A stretch of DNA of 32,711 bases, from assembly GCA_017962315.1 (NCBI GenBank), contig JAGCVN010000105.1, positions 1 to 32,711 on the forward strand. The letters run 5' to 3'. The first letter of the stretch is position 1. Each line of letters opens with the position of its first letter. This document shows, piece after piece, positions 8,332 to 17,364 of the stretch. The notes under the pieces are model-generated. The model had not been told where the DNA came from and ran no database searches. It was given only the letters and a program-made list of their open reading frames with translations. Source of the DNA: Kiritimatiellia bacterium. GTDB taxonomy: Bacteria > Verrucomicrobiota > Kiritimatiellia > RFP12 > UBA1067. The translations under genes and the position numbers were made by a program.

Positions 8332-11300
8332 ATGACAATGCGGATACTTGTTTCAACAGGTTTTATGTTGGTTGCCGCCGTAGCTGCGGCGGCAGATTTC
8401 CATGTGTCTCCGACTGGCTGTGATGCTGCCGATGGTTCGATTGACCGTCCGTTCGCCACGCTCGCGCGGGCGCGCGACGCCGTCCGTGCCGCAAGGAAGT
8501 CAGACGTGCTGCCGAAAGACGGCATGAACGTGTGGTTGCACGGAGGCGAATACACGATGCGCGAGACGCTGGCGTTGGACGCGAAGGATTCGGGTGCCGC
8601 CGATGCGCCCGTTTCGTACCGTGCATGGAAGGGCGAAAGACCCGTCCTCGTTGGCACATGGACTGTGCCGCAGTCCGCATGGCGCAAAGCCGACGATCCG
8701 CGCATCCCCGCCGAGGCGAAGGGTAAGGTGTGGATGGCGGACGTGAAGGTTCTCGGCTACGACGCGCTAGAACCCGACGCACCTTGCGGTTTTCACACAA
8801 CACGGCCTGAGTTCCGAATCCGCTCGCTCTACTGCGACGGAAAACGCCTCACGCCCACCCGCCACCCCAACACGGGCTTCCTCCGCACCGGGACGGTCGT
8901 CAACAAGGAAAGTACGTTCAAGGCGGATCTTGGTGACATGGCGCGCTGGTCGCGCACGAATGCGCCGTGCCTTGAGGCGCTGGGGTACTGGAAGTGGCTG
9001 TGGGCCGACCAGACGCTCCCCGTGTCCGTCGATCCGTCTTCCGGGACGATTTCGTTTGTACCCGCCGCGGACAAGTCCGGTAGCAACGTCGAAACGTCGT
9101 TCCACCTTAGCCAGTCGAGCACCGCCGCCGCGAAGCAGGGGCGGCTCTATGATTTCGTCGTTCGCGGAGGCATGCCGTTCTACCTACAGAACGCGCTCGC
9201 GGCGCTCGACGCGCCGGGCGAATGGCACCTTGACTGCACGACCGGACTGCTGTATGTCTATCCCGAAGGCGGGAAAGATGATGATCCGACAAAATCCCGC
9301 TACGAGCTTTCTCTCGCGGCGAAGTCGCTCGTGTCGGCGAAGGACGCCGCGCACATCCGCTTTGAGGGGATCGCGTTTCGCGGTGGACGCCACCACGGCG
9401 TGGAGATGCACGGCGTCTCCGACGTGACAATCGAACGCTGCGCGTTCCGCGACTTCGGCGGACACGGCCTCGTGTTCGACCGCGTGCGCGATTCGCTTGT
9501 GCGCGGCTGCTCCTTCCGCACGTTCGGGCATAGCGCGATGACGCTCGACGGCGGTGACAGGAAGACGCTTACAGCGTCCGGCGTCACGATCGACTCCTGC
9601 GACTTCAGCGACACCGGCCTTGCGATGCGCACCTATACGCCGGGAATCTGGGTGACGGGGTGCGGACACCGCATTGTTCGCAGCCATTTCCACGACCTCC
9701 CCTCGAGCGCACTGCGGATTGGCGGTAACGAGCATCTCGTCGCCTCCAACCTCGTGGAGCGCGTGGTGATGGAGTCCGACGACCAGGGCGCGGTTGACAT
9801 GTGGGGCGACCCCACGTACCGCGGAAACCGGTTCATCCATAACATCTTCCGTGACGTCGGACGCGGCGGCGCGTTCGTGCGGTGCGGACAGGGCGGCATA
9901 CGTTTCGATGACGCGATCTCCGGCAACCTCGTGTACGGAAACCGCTTCGACAATTGCTCAAAGGTGAACTTCGGCGGCGTGCAGATCCACGGCGGACGCG
10001 ACAACGTGGTGCGCAACAACGTGTTCACGCGCTGCCGTTACGGCATTACGGTCTCGCCATGGCCGCAGGAGCACTGGAGAAAGTTCCTCTCCGGTGAACG
10101 GGGTAGGGTGTCCCGCGAGGCGGCGAACGTCGATGGCGCGGCGTTCAGGACAAAGTATCCGGAATTCGCCTCTGCCCTTGACACGCCCATGCGCAACACG
10201 TTCGAATGCAATGTGTTCGTGGGTGACGAAAAATCGTTTACATTCGTATCAAGGAACCGCCAGATCCCCGAAGCGACGGTCATGCGCGGAAACGTATGCG
10301 TGCCGAAACTTCCGGCGGACCTTTCGTCTATCCCCGGTTTCGAGCCGCTGCCGCCGGAGAACGCGATAGGTCCCGGTGCGGATGTCTTTCTTGAAAAGGC
10401 GCACGAACCTGCTCCAATCGTGTTTGAAACTCCTGCTGAGCACGACCGTGGCGCGATGATCCTCGGTAACGGCGAGCTGGGGGCGCTTGCGTGGGTTTCG
10501 TCCGACGGCACGCTGCATACTGTTCTGCAGCGTTCCGATACATGGAACGAGGCCGCCCGCCACGTGAAGGCGGGGGCGATCGACTACGTCACCTCCATGA
10601 AGGTTGACGCGGGGACGTTTCGTCAGGAACTGTCGCTCGCAACAGGCGAGTTCAATGCCTCATGGCATAGCGAAGGACGTGAGGTGTCGGTACACTACCG
10701 CGTGCAGCACGGCGGTACGCCGTTTGCCGTGTGCGATGTGAAGGGCGCACCGAAGACTGAGGCGAAGGTGGTGAACTGGCGACTCTATCCAGGTGGAGCC
10801 AAGGAGTTCGGGTGTGGCTGGAAGGAGCTCGGCAACCAGTGCGATCGGATTTTGGTGGACGGCAAGCCGCCCCGCTTCATCGTCTCGGCAGACAGGCTCG
10901 TGCCGGGCGGATGGTGTCACGTGAACCGCAACGACACCGTGGCGGAGATGATGAAGATCTACGACCGCTTTCAGGCGACGGACGATTTGGGAAGGGAAGA
11001 TATGCTTTCGAACCGCGTGTTCGGCGGCGTGACGCGGAAGATCACCGGGACAACGGTCGCCTCGCCCGTTGGGGACGTGAAAGGGCAAGATGCCCGTTCT
11101 CCCAGTCTCCTCTTCCTCAGCGCAATCACGTGCCTGCACCCCTGCAAGGACGAAGCGGAATGGCTGCGCCGTACGAACGAACTGCTCGACCGCGACGGCT
11201 GGACGCTTGACGCCGAGACCGCGCGCCGTGCCGCGCACCGCAAGGGATGGGACGAGTTCTGGCGGCGCAGCCATATCACGGTCACGCCGTCGGCAGGGCA

Positions 11301-13020
11301 ATCGCCCCGCGACCGCCGTGCGGCTTTCGCTTTCCCCTACAACGCCAAGCTGCCCGTCTCGATCGGGCGCGACAGCAAGGGCGGCACGAAGTTCGACGGT
11401 ATTCTGAATGTTAATCCGAAGTCGCGCATTGACAAGGACGGACTCTTTCTCGCTGCAACCTTCAATGCGCCGGATACGCGACGCAACCAGCGAATCATCG
11501 ACAACATTACCCCTGGCGGCATGGACGGTTCCCTTGTTGACATCCTTGGCGGACGGCTCCGTCTGCTCGTCGCGAAAAAGGCAGTCCTCCATCCGTCTAA
11601 GGTGCCGGTCGGCCGCGACGTGTCCGTGGAGGTGAGCGTGTCCCCCGACGGCAAGGTGGAGATGGTCCTTGACGGAAAGGTCCATACGTCCGACCTCGCC
11701 GGTGCTTCCATCGTCTCGCCGGCGACGTGTGCCGCCGTGACGCGCGCGTGGGCCGCGCAGCGCTACACGACAGCCTGTGCCGGAAAGGGCACTCTGCCCA
11801 TCCGCTTCAACGGTTCGATTTTCACCACCTCCGAGAACGGCGACCCCGACTATCGCCGCTGGGGACACGGCTACTGGTGGCAGAACACGCGTCTTCCGTA
11901 TTTCCCGATGTTCGCCGCCGGCGACTGCGAGATGCTTAAGCCGCTCTTCCGCATGTATGTAGGGCTTCTTGACTTCAACGCGAAGCGCACGCGCAAGTAT
12001 CTCGGACATGGCGGCGCGTACATTCCCGAATGCATCATGCCGTGGGGCGACCATTTCCCGTCCATCTATGGCGCGAAATACGCATGGAAGGACCGTCCCG
12101 ACAAGCTTCAGGACGGCGGCTGGCACAAGTACGAATGGGTGGGTCAGCTCGAGGTGTCGCTGATGCTGCTCGACTACCACGCCTATATTCAGGACGACGC
12201 CTGGTTCAAGCAGAAGGCGCTACCCGCGATACGCGAGTACGTGCGCTTCTTCGACGAGCATTATAAGCTCGACGCGAAGGGCCGCTACAACATGAACCCC
12301 GCGCAGGCCGTGGAGACGTGGTGGGACTGCACGAATCCCATGCCCGAGGTCGCCGGGCTCACGTGTGTGACGGAACGCCTTCTCGCCCTGCCGAAGGGGC
12401 TGCTGCCGGATGCGGATCGCGCTCTGTTCGCGAAGATCCGCGCACGCATTCCAGACCTGCCCACGCGCACGCTCAAGGACGGTACGAAGGCGTATGCCCC
12501 CGCCGAACGCTTCGCCAACAAGCGCAACGTGGAGCATCCCGAACTATACTGCGTATTTCCTTTTAGGCTCTGCTCCTTCGAGAAGCCGAACGCCGTGCTG
12601 GGCCGCGCCGCCTACGCCGCGCGCACGGACAGGCATTACCAGGGCTGGAAACAGGAAGAGCTGTTCGCCGCGTATTTGGGCATGACCGATGAGGCGGCGA
12701 AGCATCTGGCGAACCGCGCTCTCCACAATTCCGCAGAGGGATTCCGCTGGCCCGCGTACTGGGGTCCGAACTTCGACTGGCGTCCCGACCAGTGCGCCGG
12801 CGGCAACATCCAGAACATCCTGCAGTCGATGCTTATGCAGTGTGAAGGACGGAAGATTTTCCTTCTGCCCGCGTGGCCGAAGGGATGGGACTGTACGTTT
12901 AAACTCCATGCGCCGTACAAAACGATGGTGGAGGGCCGTGTGCAGAACGGGGAGGTGCGCGACCTTGTGGTCACGCCCGCCTCGCGACGCACGGACGTGG
13001 TGTTGCCTGAGCAGAAATAA
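8332..13020 (+). CDS. exported beta-helix / GH95-like glycosidase fusion protein (1562 aa)
   Basis: This is probably a secreted or periplasmic carbohydrate-active enzyme. I start at ATG 8332 (ribosome site GGGGAGAAA). A signal peptide follows, with likely cleavage after AAVAAAA (about residue 21). Residues ~22-640 form a right-handed parallel beta-helix that opens FHVSPTGCDAADG and RPFATLARARDAV, as in GH141-like proteins. From about 691 comes an N-terminal GH95/DUF5703-like domain (MILGNGELGALAW). Residues ~986-1130 are a LamG/concanavalin-like beta-sandwich inserted before the (alpha/alpha)6 barrel. The barrel carries RFNGSIFTT, WWQNTRLPYFPMFAAGD and GGAYIPECIMPWGD. A beta-sandwich tail ends the protein. 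The substrate is unknown; fucosyl or related residues are possible. The family calls are from memory of motifs, not a search. Large overlapping minus-strand frames inside it are shadows. Confidence 0.85.
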   Translation: MTMRILVSTGFMLVAAVAAAADFHVSPTGCDAADGSIDRPFATLARARDAVRAARKSDVLPKDGMNVWLHGGEYTMRETLALDAKDSGAADAPVSYRAWKGERPVLVGTWTVPQSAWRKADDPRIPAEAKGKVWMADVKVLGYDALEPDAPCGFHTTRPEFRIRSLYCDGKRLTPTRHPNTGFLRTGTVVNKESTFKADLGDMARWSRTNAPCLEALGYWKWLWADQTLPVSVDPSSGTISFVPAADKSGSNVETSFHLSQSSTAAAKQGRLYDFVVRGGMPFYLQNALAALDAPGEWHLDCTTGLLYVYPEGGKDDDPTKSRYELSLAAKSLVSAKDAAHIRFEGIAFRGGRHHGVEMHGVSDVTIERCAFRDFGGHGLVFDRVRDSLVRGCSFRTFGHSAMTLDGGDRKTLTASGVTIDSCDFSDTGLAMRTYTPGIWVTGCGHRIVRSHFHDLPSSALRIGGNEHLVASNLVERVVMESDDQGAVDMWGDPTYRGNRFIHNIFRDVGRGGAFVRCGQGGIRFDDAISGNLVYGNRFDNCSKVNFGGVQIHGGRDNVVRNNVFTRCRYGITVSPWPQEHWRKFLSGERGRVSREAANVDGAAFRTKYPEFASALDTPMRNTFECNVFVGDEKSFTFVSRNRQIPEATVMRGNVCVPKLPADLSSIPGFEPLPPENAIGPGADVFLEKAHEPAPIVFETPAEHDRGAMILGNGELGALAWVSSDGTLHTVLQRSDTWNEAARHVKAGAIDYVTSMKVDAGTFRQELSLATGEFNASWHSEGREVSVHYRVQHGGTPFAVCDVKGAPKTEAKVVNWRLYPGGAKEFGCGWKELGNQCDRILVDGKPPRFIVSADRLVPGGWCHVNRNDTVAEMMKIYDRFQATDDLGREDMLSNRVFGGVTRKITGTTVASPVGDVKGQDARSPSLLFLSAITCLHPCKDEAEWLRRTNELLDRDGWTLDAETARRAAHRKGWDEFWRRSHITVTPSAGQSPRDRRAAFAFPYNAKLPVSIGRDSKGGTKFDGILNVNPKSRIDKDGLFLAATFNAPDTRRNQRIIDNITPGGMDGSLVDILGGRLRLLVAKKAVLHPSKVPVGRDVSVEVSVSPDGKVEMVLDGKVHTSDLAGASIVSPATCAAVTRAWAAQRYTTACAGKGTLPIRFNGSIFTTSENGDPDYRRWGHGYWWQNTRLPYFPMFAAGDCEMLKPLFRMYVGLLDFNAKRTRKYLGHGGAYIPECIMPWGDHFPSIYGAKYAWKDRPDKLQDGGWHKYEWVGQLEVSLMLLDYHAYIQDDAWFKQKALPAIREYVRFFDEHYKLDAKGRYNMNPAQAVETWWDCTNPMPEVAGLTCVTERLLALPKGLLPDADRALFAKIRARIPDLPTRTLKDGTKAYAPAERFANKRNVEHPELYCVFPFRLCSFEKPNAVLGRAAYAARTDRHYQGWKQEELFAAYLGMTDEAAKHLANRALHNSAEGFRWPAYWGPNFDWRPDQCAGGNIQNILQSMLMQCEGRKIFLLPAWPKGWDCTFKLHAPYKTMVEGRVQNGEVRDLVVTPASRRTDVVLPEQK

Positions 13021-13053
13021 AGGAAACGAGGGCTATCAAGGCCCTTCACGCAA

Positions 13054-13833
13054 TCACGCAAGGGTAAAGACTTCGGAGGGGCTTCCCTGGCTTAAAACTT
13101 CGACACGGATGTCATCGCGACCGGTTCGGTGGAGGGCACCGCGCATGACGGATTTCGCGAGCGAGGGAACGTTGCATTCTTGACTCAAGTGTGCCAACAG
13201 AAGAAGCCGCAAGGTGTCCGGGACATCGTTTTCCATGAACACGGCGGCCTGGTCGTTTGAGAGGTGGCCGGTGTCGCCGGCAATCCGGTTTTTCAGGATG
13301 CGGGTGCGTTGCGACTCCATCAAGAGCCCCAAATCGTGGTTGCTTTCCAGCACGGCGGCGTTGCATCCCGACATGGCTGCTTTCACGGCCGGCGTGATAC
13401 AACCGAGGTCGGTGGCGTAAAACAGGCGAATCCCGTCGGCACAAAGGACGTAACCAACTGGTTCCACCGCATCGTGTGAAACCGAAAACGTTTCAATGTG
13501 GAAACCGGCTAAATCGAATGGGCGTCCCGTCTCGAAAATCGTCCAGGAAAGGTTTGCATTCGGGTAGGAACAATCGATGGCCTCGGCTGTGCCCCCGTTC
13601 GCGAAGAGATCTGCGTCAAGATAGCGGTGGAGGACGGAAATCGCGCTACAGTGGTCGGAATGGTCGTGCGTGAACAAAACCCCGCGAACGCGCGCAGGGT
13701 CGAGTTGCATCGCTTTGAGCCGGTTTAAAACCTCAAACCGGTTCATCCCGGCGTCCAGAAGTAACGCGCCTCCGGAGGATTCCACGTAGGTACAATTCCC
13801 TTTGCTGCCGCTTGCAAGGACACAGAGTCGCAT
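13054..13833 (-). CDS. MBL-fold metallo-hydrolase, WalJ/YycJ-like
   Basis: This is a metallo-beta-lactamase-fold hydrolase, a group that includes the exonuclease-like WalJ/YycJ. The N-terminus MRLCVLASGSKGNCTYVES and the metal motif FTHDHSDH (about residue 54) are characteristic. Further ligands are seen in FSVSHDAVEPVGY, the ATDLG region and GHLSN; 259 aa is normal. It lies 21 bases after the 13855-14280 gene and has a ribosome site (GGAGAAG), so both are probably one operon. It converges on the beta-helix gene with only 33 bases between the stops, and I see no clear terminator there. The exact substrate is not known. Confidence 0.88.
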   Translation of the reverse strand: MRLCVLASGSKGNCTYVESSGGALLLDAGMNRFEVLNRLKAMQLDPARVRGVLFTHDHSDHCSAISVLHRYLDADLFANGGTAEAIDCSYPNANLSWTIFETGRPFDLAGFHIETFSVSHDAVEPVGYVLCADGIRLFYATDLGCITPAVKAAMSGCNAAVLESNHDLGLLMESQRTRILKNRIAGDTGHLSNDQAAVFMENDVPDTLRLLLLAHLSQECNVPSLAKSVMRGALHRTGRDDIRVEVLSQGSPSEVFTLA

Positions 13834-13854
13834 TGAACTTCTCCGTTAAGCAAC

Positions 13855-14280
13855 TCAAGGGCGATCGCTCATCGCCTGCCGGTAGAACTTCAGGAAACAA
13901 CCGATAACGTCCTCTTTTGTCACTTCGGAGATCGGGTAGTTCTGCGGGTCGTCGCGAAACATGGATTCATACTTCAACGGCCCGGTCCCTCGATTGAGTC
14001 TGACTTCGGCCTTCGGGAGGATCCCGGTCTGGACGTATTGTTTCATCACACTGAAGGTGATCTCCTCGGTCTCCCCCGAAAGGACCTGGAGTTTGACAGA
14101 CGCGGGTGCCGTCCGGACTTGTGCATCGCGGTTGTGCTTGCGTAGCTCCTCCGCGATTTCCTGCAAGGCCGGCACGGCGATGGTTGTCAAGAACTCCTCA
14201 AATTGCGCATTTTCCTGTTCGGCGCGCGTCATACGCCCGCGTCCGTTCATGATGCCGTTCAGCTCATTACGCCAGTCCAC
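13855..14280 (-). CDS. conserved hypothetical protein (141 aa), GTG start
   Basis: I do not recognise this family. The protein is soluble and charged. Its first half (about residues 15-50) is an amphipathic helix region rich in Glu and Gln, followed by an alternating beta pattern (VKLQVLSGETEEITFSVMKQYV) and a helical C-terminus. The start is GTG at 14280, set by a strong ribosome site (GAGGAGG, six bases upstream). A well-formed promoter with an overlapping dyad lies just upstream, so it heads an operon with the MBL-fold gene. It may be an adaptor or regulatory partner, but nothing in the sequence proves that. Confidence 0.75.
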   Translation of the reverse strand: MDWRNELNGIMNGRGRMTRAEQENAQFEEFLTTIAVPALQEIAEELRKHNRDAQVRTAPASVKLQVLSGETEEITFSVMKQYVQTGILPKAEVRLNRGTGPLKYESMFRDDPQNYPISEVTKEDVIGCFLKFYRQAMSDRP

Positions 14281-14299
14281 CGTTTACCTCCTCTTGATT

Positions 14300-14340
14300 C
14301 GCACTCCGCGTATCATACCACGGAGCGCGTGAAAGGACAA
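14300..14340 (-). promoter_or_regulatory. promoter with overlapping dyad for the 14280-13054 operon
   Basis: On the minus strand TTGTCC (14340-14335) and TATGAT (14317-14312) are 17 bases apart. A nearly perfect 9-bp dyad, CGCACTCCG (14300-14308) and CGGAGCGCG (14321-14329), brackets the -10 box. That arrangement is typical of a repressor operator. It could also fold as an RNA hairpin and end transcription from the upstream oxidoreductase gene. Confidence 0.6.
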
Positions 14341-14365
14341 TCGTTTCTTGCTCCAAGTTTCCGTC

Positions 14366-15820
14366 TTACGGATGGATGAGCTTCGCCGGATTGTAACCGG
14401 CGGCGGCGAGGCGGCGCGGAATGCTGTACTGATTGCGTTCGGGGCAGCGGAGAAGCTTGTTGATCTCCGCGTTGTCCGTCTGTTCCGTGCCCGGATCCCA
14501 GCCTAGGGTCGTTCCGAGACCGCTCCGGCGCATCTCCATGCAGAGATGCCCGAGTGTGCAGACGTTGGCGGAATGGAACGCGCTTTCCACGTTCGTCACG
14601 CACGCGCCGCCGGTACGGACCGCCGTAAGCCAGTCGAGCATGTGGTCGTTGTTCGGGCTTGCGTGGAGCGGCGTCTCGTCGACGCGGAGCGGCAGAAGAA
14701 GTTCCGGCTTGTTCGAATCAAGCGCCTTGAGCACCGGGCCGGGCTGCGTGGGATCGGAGGCGGTCACTTTCTGGGCGCCCCGGCTGACAAAGATCCAATC
14801 GCCTTTCTCGCCGATGAACTTGACGCCGTTCGGGAACTTGTTGCAGACATGGACATCGATCCCGCCCGGATAGGTGTAGTGGAGGTCATAGGCGGTATGG
14901 ACGTTCCACAGCCCTTTCTTCATCCATTCGCAGTTGCCCGTACAGGCGGTTGGCCCGGAATCTTCCATGCCGAGCCCCCACTGCACGATGTCGAGGTGGT
15001 GCGCACCCCAGTTGGTGATCATACCCCATCCGTACGGCGCCATCTGGATCCAGCCGGGGCGGGACCCGATGCGTGAAAGGTTTTGCGTGTGGCAGCGGTC
15101 TTCGGTGTAGTAGGCCTCCGGCGTCGCGCCGAGCCAGGCGTCGTAGTCGAACGTTTCGGGAACGGGCATCTTCTCCGTCCGGCCGCCCTCCTTGTCTATG
15201 CCGAGTCCCACTTCGACACGGACGATTTTACCAAGACGCCCGTTCCGGACGAAGGCGCAGGCGTTGCGGAACTGCGGCGAGGAACGTTGCTGGGAACTGA
15301 TCTGGAACGTGAGGCCCTTCTGCTTGATGAGGTTCGTTAGCATGCGTCCTTCCTGGACGGTCTGGGAGAAGGGTTTCTGCATCCAGATGTGCTTGCCGGC
15401 GAGCGCGCAAATCACCGCTGCCAGACAGTGGGCATGGTCCGGCACAGAGACACAGACCGCGTCGATACCCGGTAAGCTGGACAACATCTCGTCTACGTAC
15501 TGGAATCCCGCGACGGGGATCGATTCGCCCAGCGCCTTGCGGTACGCATTCTCCACCAGCCCTTTGGAATGGGCGACGCGCCGCGTGTCGAGGTCGCAGA
15601 CACCGACGATCCGGGCGAGGCGGATGTTCGCTTGATTCGCGAGCAGCTTCTGTTCAAAGGTCGTGGATATCCGGCCCAAACCGATCAACCCGACTTCAAT
15701 CTGCTCGTTCGGCGAGAAACGGGGTTTCCCGCGCCGCGAAACGCAGCCTGAAGGGACGATCATCGGGAACGCCAGGGCGGCGGCTCCGGCTTTTAAAAAC
15801 GATTTGCGGGTGAATTTCAT
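14366..15820 (-). CDS. Gfo/Idh/MocA family oxidoreductase, Tat-exported (second gene of pair)
   Basis: This is an NAD(P)-dependent sugar or inositol dehydrogenase-like protein. The N-terminus (MKFTRKSFLKAGAAALAFPM) is a Tat signal with an RK variant of the twin arginine, and a Cys follows in VPSGCVS. The Rossmann region VGLIGLGRISTTFEQ begins near residue 42. The family's EKP-type motif appears as HIWMQKPFSQ, so Gln replaces Glu. The C-terminal half has the usual beta-sheet domain, with GMITNWGAHHLDIVQWGL. At 484 aa it is typical of PVC and Bacteroidetes exported members. It lies 15 bases after its paralogue and is clearly cotranscribed. The substrate cannot be told. Confidence 0.88.
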   Translation of the reverse strand: MKFTRKSFLKAGAAALAFPMIVPSGCVSRRGKPRFSPNEQIEVGLIGLGRISTTFEQKLLANQANIRLARIVGVCDLDTRRVAHSKGLVENAYRKALGESIPVAGFQYVDEMLSSLPGIDAVCVSVPDHAHCLAAVICALAGKHIWMQKPFSQTVQEGRMLTNLIKQKGLTFQISSQQRSSPQFRNACAFVRNGRLGKIVRVEVGLGIDKEGGRTEKMPVPETFDYDAWLGATPEAYYTEDRCHTQNLSRIGSRPGWIQMAPYGWGMITNWGAHHLDIVQWGLGMEDSGPTACTGNCEWMKKGLWNVHTAYDLHYTYPGGIDVHVCNKFPNGVKFIGEKGDWIFVSRGAQKVTASDPTQPGPVLKALDSNKPELLLPLRVDETPLHASPNNDHMLDWLTAVRTGGACVTNVESAFHSANVCTLGHLCMEMRRSGLGTTLGWDPGTEQTDNAEINKLLRCPERNQYSIPRRLAAAGYNPAKLIHP

Positions 15821-15835
15821 GTGGTGTCTCCTCGT

Positions 15836-17242
15836 TTAGCGGGGTTGTTGGTTTAAAAGGCGGTGGACTCCGTAAGGGGCGCGCTCCTCCAAGACAAGTG
15901 TACGGTTCGCCTCGTCATCGCCGACATACCGTTCTTCGGCGGAATTCCACGTCAACGGCCGTCCGAGCTTCATCGCCGTGTAGGCCAGGATGCAGGCAGA
16001 AGTGGAACGATGCGCCTCCTCCGGCGTGATGTTCGTCGGCTTGCGGCTCTTGATGCTTTCGAGCCAGACGCGGTGGTGGTTCGACGGGTTGCGGACGACG
16101 GGATGGGCGACCTCGCCCTCGATCAGGTTCCGGGCGCTTGCTTCCAGCGGCCGCCAGCGTCCGTGCTTTCCGCCCGCCCCAGGATCGGGAATGAGCGCTT
16201 TCTGCGAAGTCCGGCTGCAGAAGATCCAGCCGTTGTCGCCGATGAAACGGACACCGTTCGGATAACGGTCCGTTCCCGCGATGTTGACTTGGACACCGCC
16301 GGGATAGGAAAGGAGGACGCGCATCTTCCCGTGGACGTCCCACAGACGCCGTTTCGGATAGTCCGCCGCGCCTTCGACGCGCACGGGACCGCTTCCGCCG
16401 GCGTCCAACGCCCATTGCGCGATGTCAAGATGGTGCGCCCCCCAGTTGGCGATCATTCCGAGGTCGTAGCATTGCATCGTCATCCAGCCGGGACGGGAAA
16501 GGATGTTTGGCGCCCCGTCCTTCCCCTGTGGGTGCGAACGAAGCTCGCAGTAGTCGGCGAAAGGGGTGCGCCCCTGCCAGGCGTCCCAGTCGAACGTTTC
16601 GGGAACGGGCTGGCGCAACGGCAGGTCTTTCGGTTCGGGCGGGTCTGACGGCAGCCCGATTTCGACGGAACGGATCTGTCCAAGCCTTCCGTCGCGGACG
16701 TATTCGACGGCTTTCCGGAAGACAGCGCCGAAGGTTCCCCTTCCTTCGCTGCGCTGTTGGGAACCGATGTGGAAGATCCGCCCCGTTCGTTTGAAGGTCT
16801 CGACAATCGCGCGCCCTTCTGAAATCGACATGGCGAGGGGTTTTTGTACGTAGACGTCCTTCCCGGCGAGGGCGGCCGCGACGGCGATTTCCGCGTGGCT
16901 GAAATCCGGCGTGCAGATCATCACGGCGTCAATCGAGGGATCCGCCAACAGGTCTCGATAACGGGCATAAGTTTTCACCTTCGTCCCGAACGCGGACTCC
17001 GCCCGAACCTTCAGGTAATCGGCCCGGATCCGGTCGCAGTCGGAAACGGCGGTGACGACAGCGAGCTCGCTGTTTTGCTCAATGCCGGGCATGTCCATGC
17101 TGCAGGCGATGCGCCCGCATCCGATTACGCCGATATGGATTTTCTCCGACGACGGATTTATCCCCCTCACCGTTCCCGGAATCAAATACGGAAACGCCGC
17201 ACAACTTCCGCCGAGTAAAAACGTTCGACGAGAAAACATCAT
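15836..17242 (-). CDS. Gfo/Idh/MocA family oxidoreductase, Tat-exported (first gene of pair)
   Basis: This is a paralogue of the downstream oxidoreductase. The N-terminus MMFSRRTFLLGG is a canonical twin-arginine signal, with likely cleavage before residue 30. The nucleotide-binding region reads IGVIGCGRIACSMDMPG. DVYVQKPLAMS again has Gln in place of Glu in the EKP motif. GMIANWGAHHLDIAQWAL matches the same stretch in the partner. The protein has 468 aa. Two adjacent ATG codons could serve as start. A strong promoter lies at 17267-17295. The pair probably works together in the periplasm on carbohydrate derivatives; since such exported members often use tightly bound NAD, they may act as cofactor-recycling transhydrogenating enzymes. 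That last point is inference. Confidence 0.9.
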   Translation of the reverse strand: MMFSRRTFLLGGSCAAFPYLIPGTVRGINPSSEKIHIGVIGCGRIACSMDMPGIEQNSELAVVTAVSDCDRIRADYLKVRAESAFGTKVKTYARYRDLLADPSIDAVMICTPDFSHAEIAVAAALAGKDVYVQKPLAMSISEGRAIVETFKRTGRIFHIGSQQRSEGRGTFGAVFRKAVEYVRDGRLGQIRSVEIGLPSDPPEPKDLPLRQPVPETFDWDAWQGRTPFADYCELRSHPQGKDGAPNILSRPGWMTMQCYDLGMIANWGAHHLDIAQWALDAGGSGPVRVEGAADYPKRRLWDVHGKMRVLLSYPGGVQVNIAGTDRYPNGVRFIGDNGWIFCSRTSQKALIPDPGAGGKHGRWRPLEASARNLIEGEVAHPVVRNPSNHHRVWLESIKSRKPTNITPEEAHRSTSACILAYTAMKLGRPLTWNSAEERYVGDDEANRTLVLEERAPYGVHRLLNQQPR

Positions 17243-17266
17243 CAGAACCCCCTTGTTTTTGAAACC

Positions 17267-17295
17267 AGTATACCGAAAAACGGCAACGGTGGCAA
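17267..17295 (-). promoter_or_regulatory. sigma-70-type promoter of the oxidoreductase pair
   Basis: On the minus strand TTGCCA (17295-17290) is followed after exactly 17 bases by TATACT (17272-17267). The mRNA would start about 18 bases before the ATG at 17242. The remainder of the gap up to 17364 shows no gene and no convincing terminator for the SEL1 gene. Confidence 0.75.
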
Positions 17296-17364
17296 TCTAA
17301 ATGCGCCTCCGAAATGCAAATTTGTTTCACCTCGCTCGTCGCCGCAAAAACGTTGAAGCGACAT

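Noticed and set aside
10660..12180. 506-codon minus-strand frame inside the beta-helix/glycosidase gene
   Set aside because: It is a shadow: composition is Arg/His-rich and low in hydrophobic order, there is no ribosome site, and the plus-strand frame shows clear enzyme motifs.
13021..13053. Terminator between the convergent genes at 13 kb
   Set aside because: Only a 4-bp stem (GGGC/GCCC) without a U-run on either strand can be formed.
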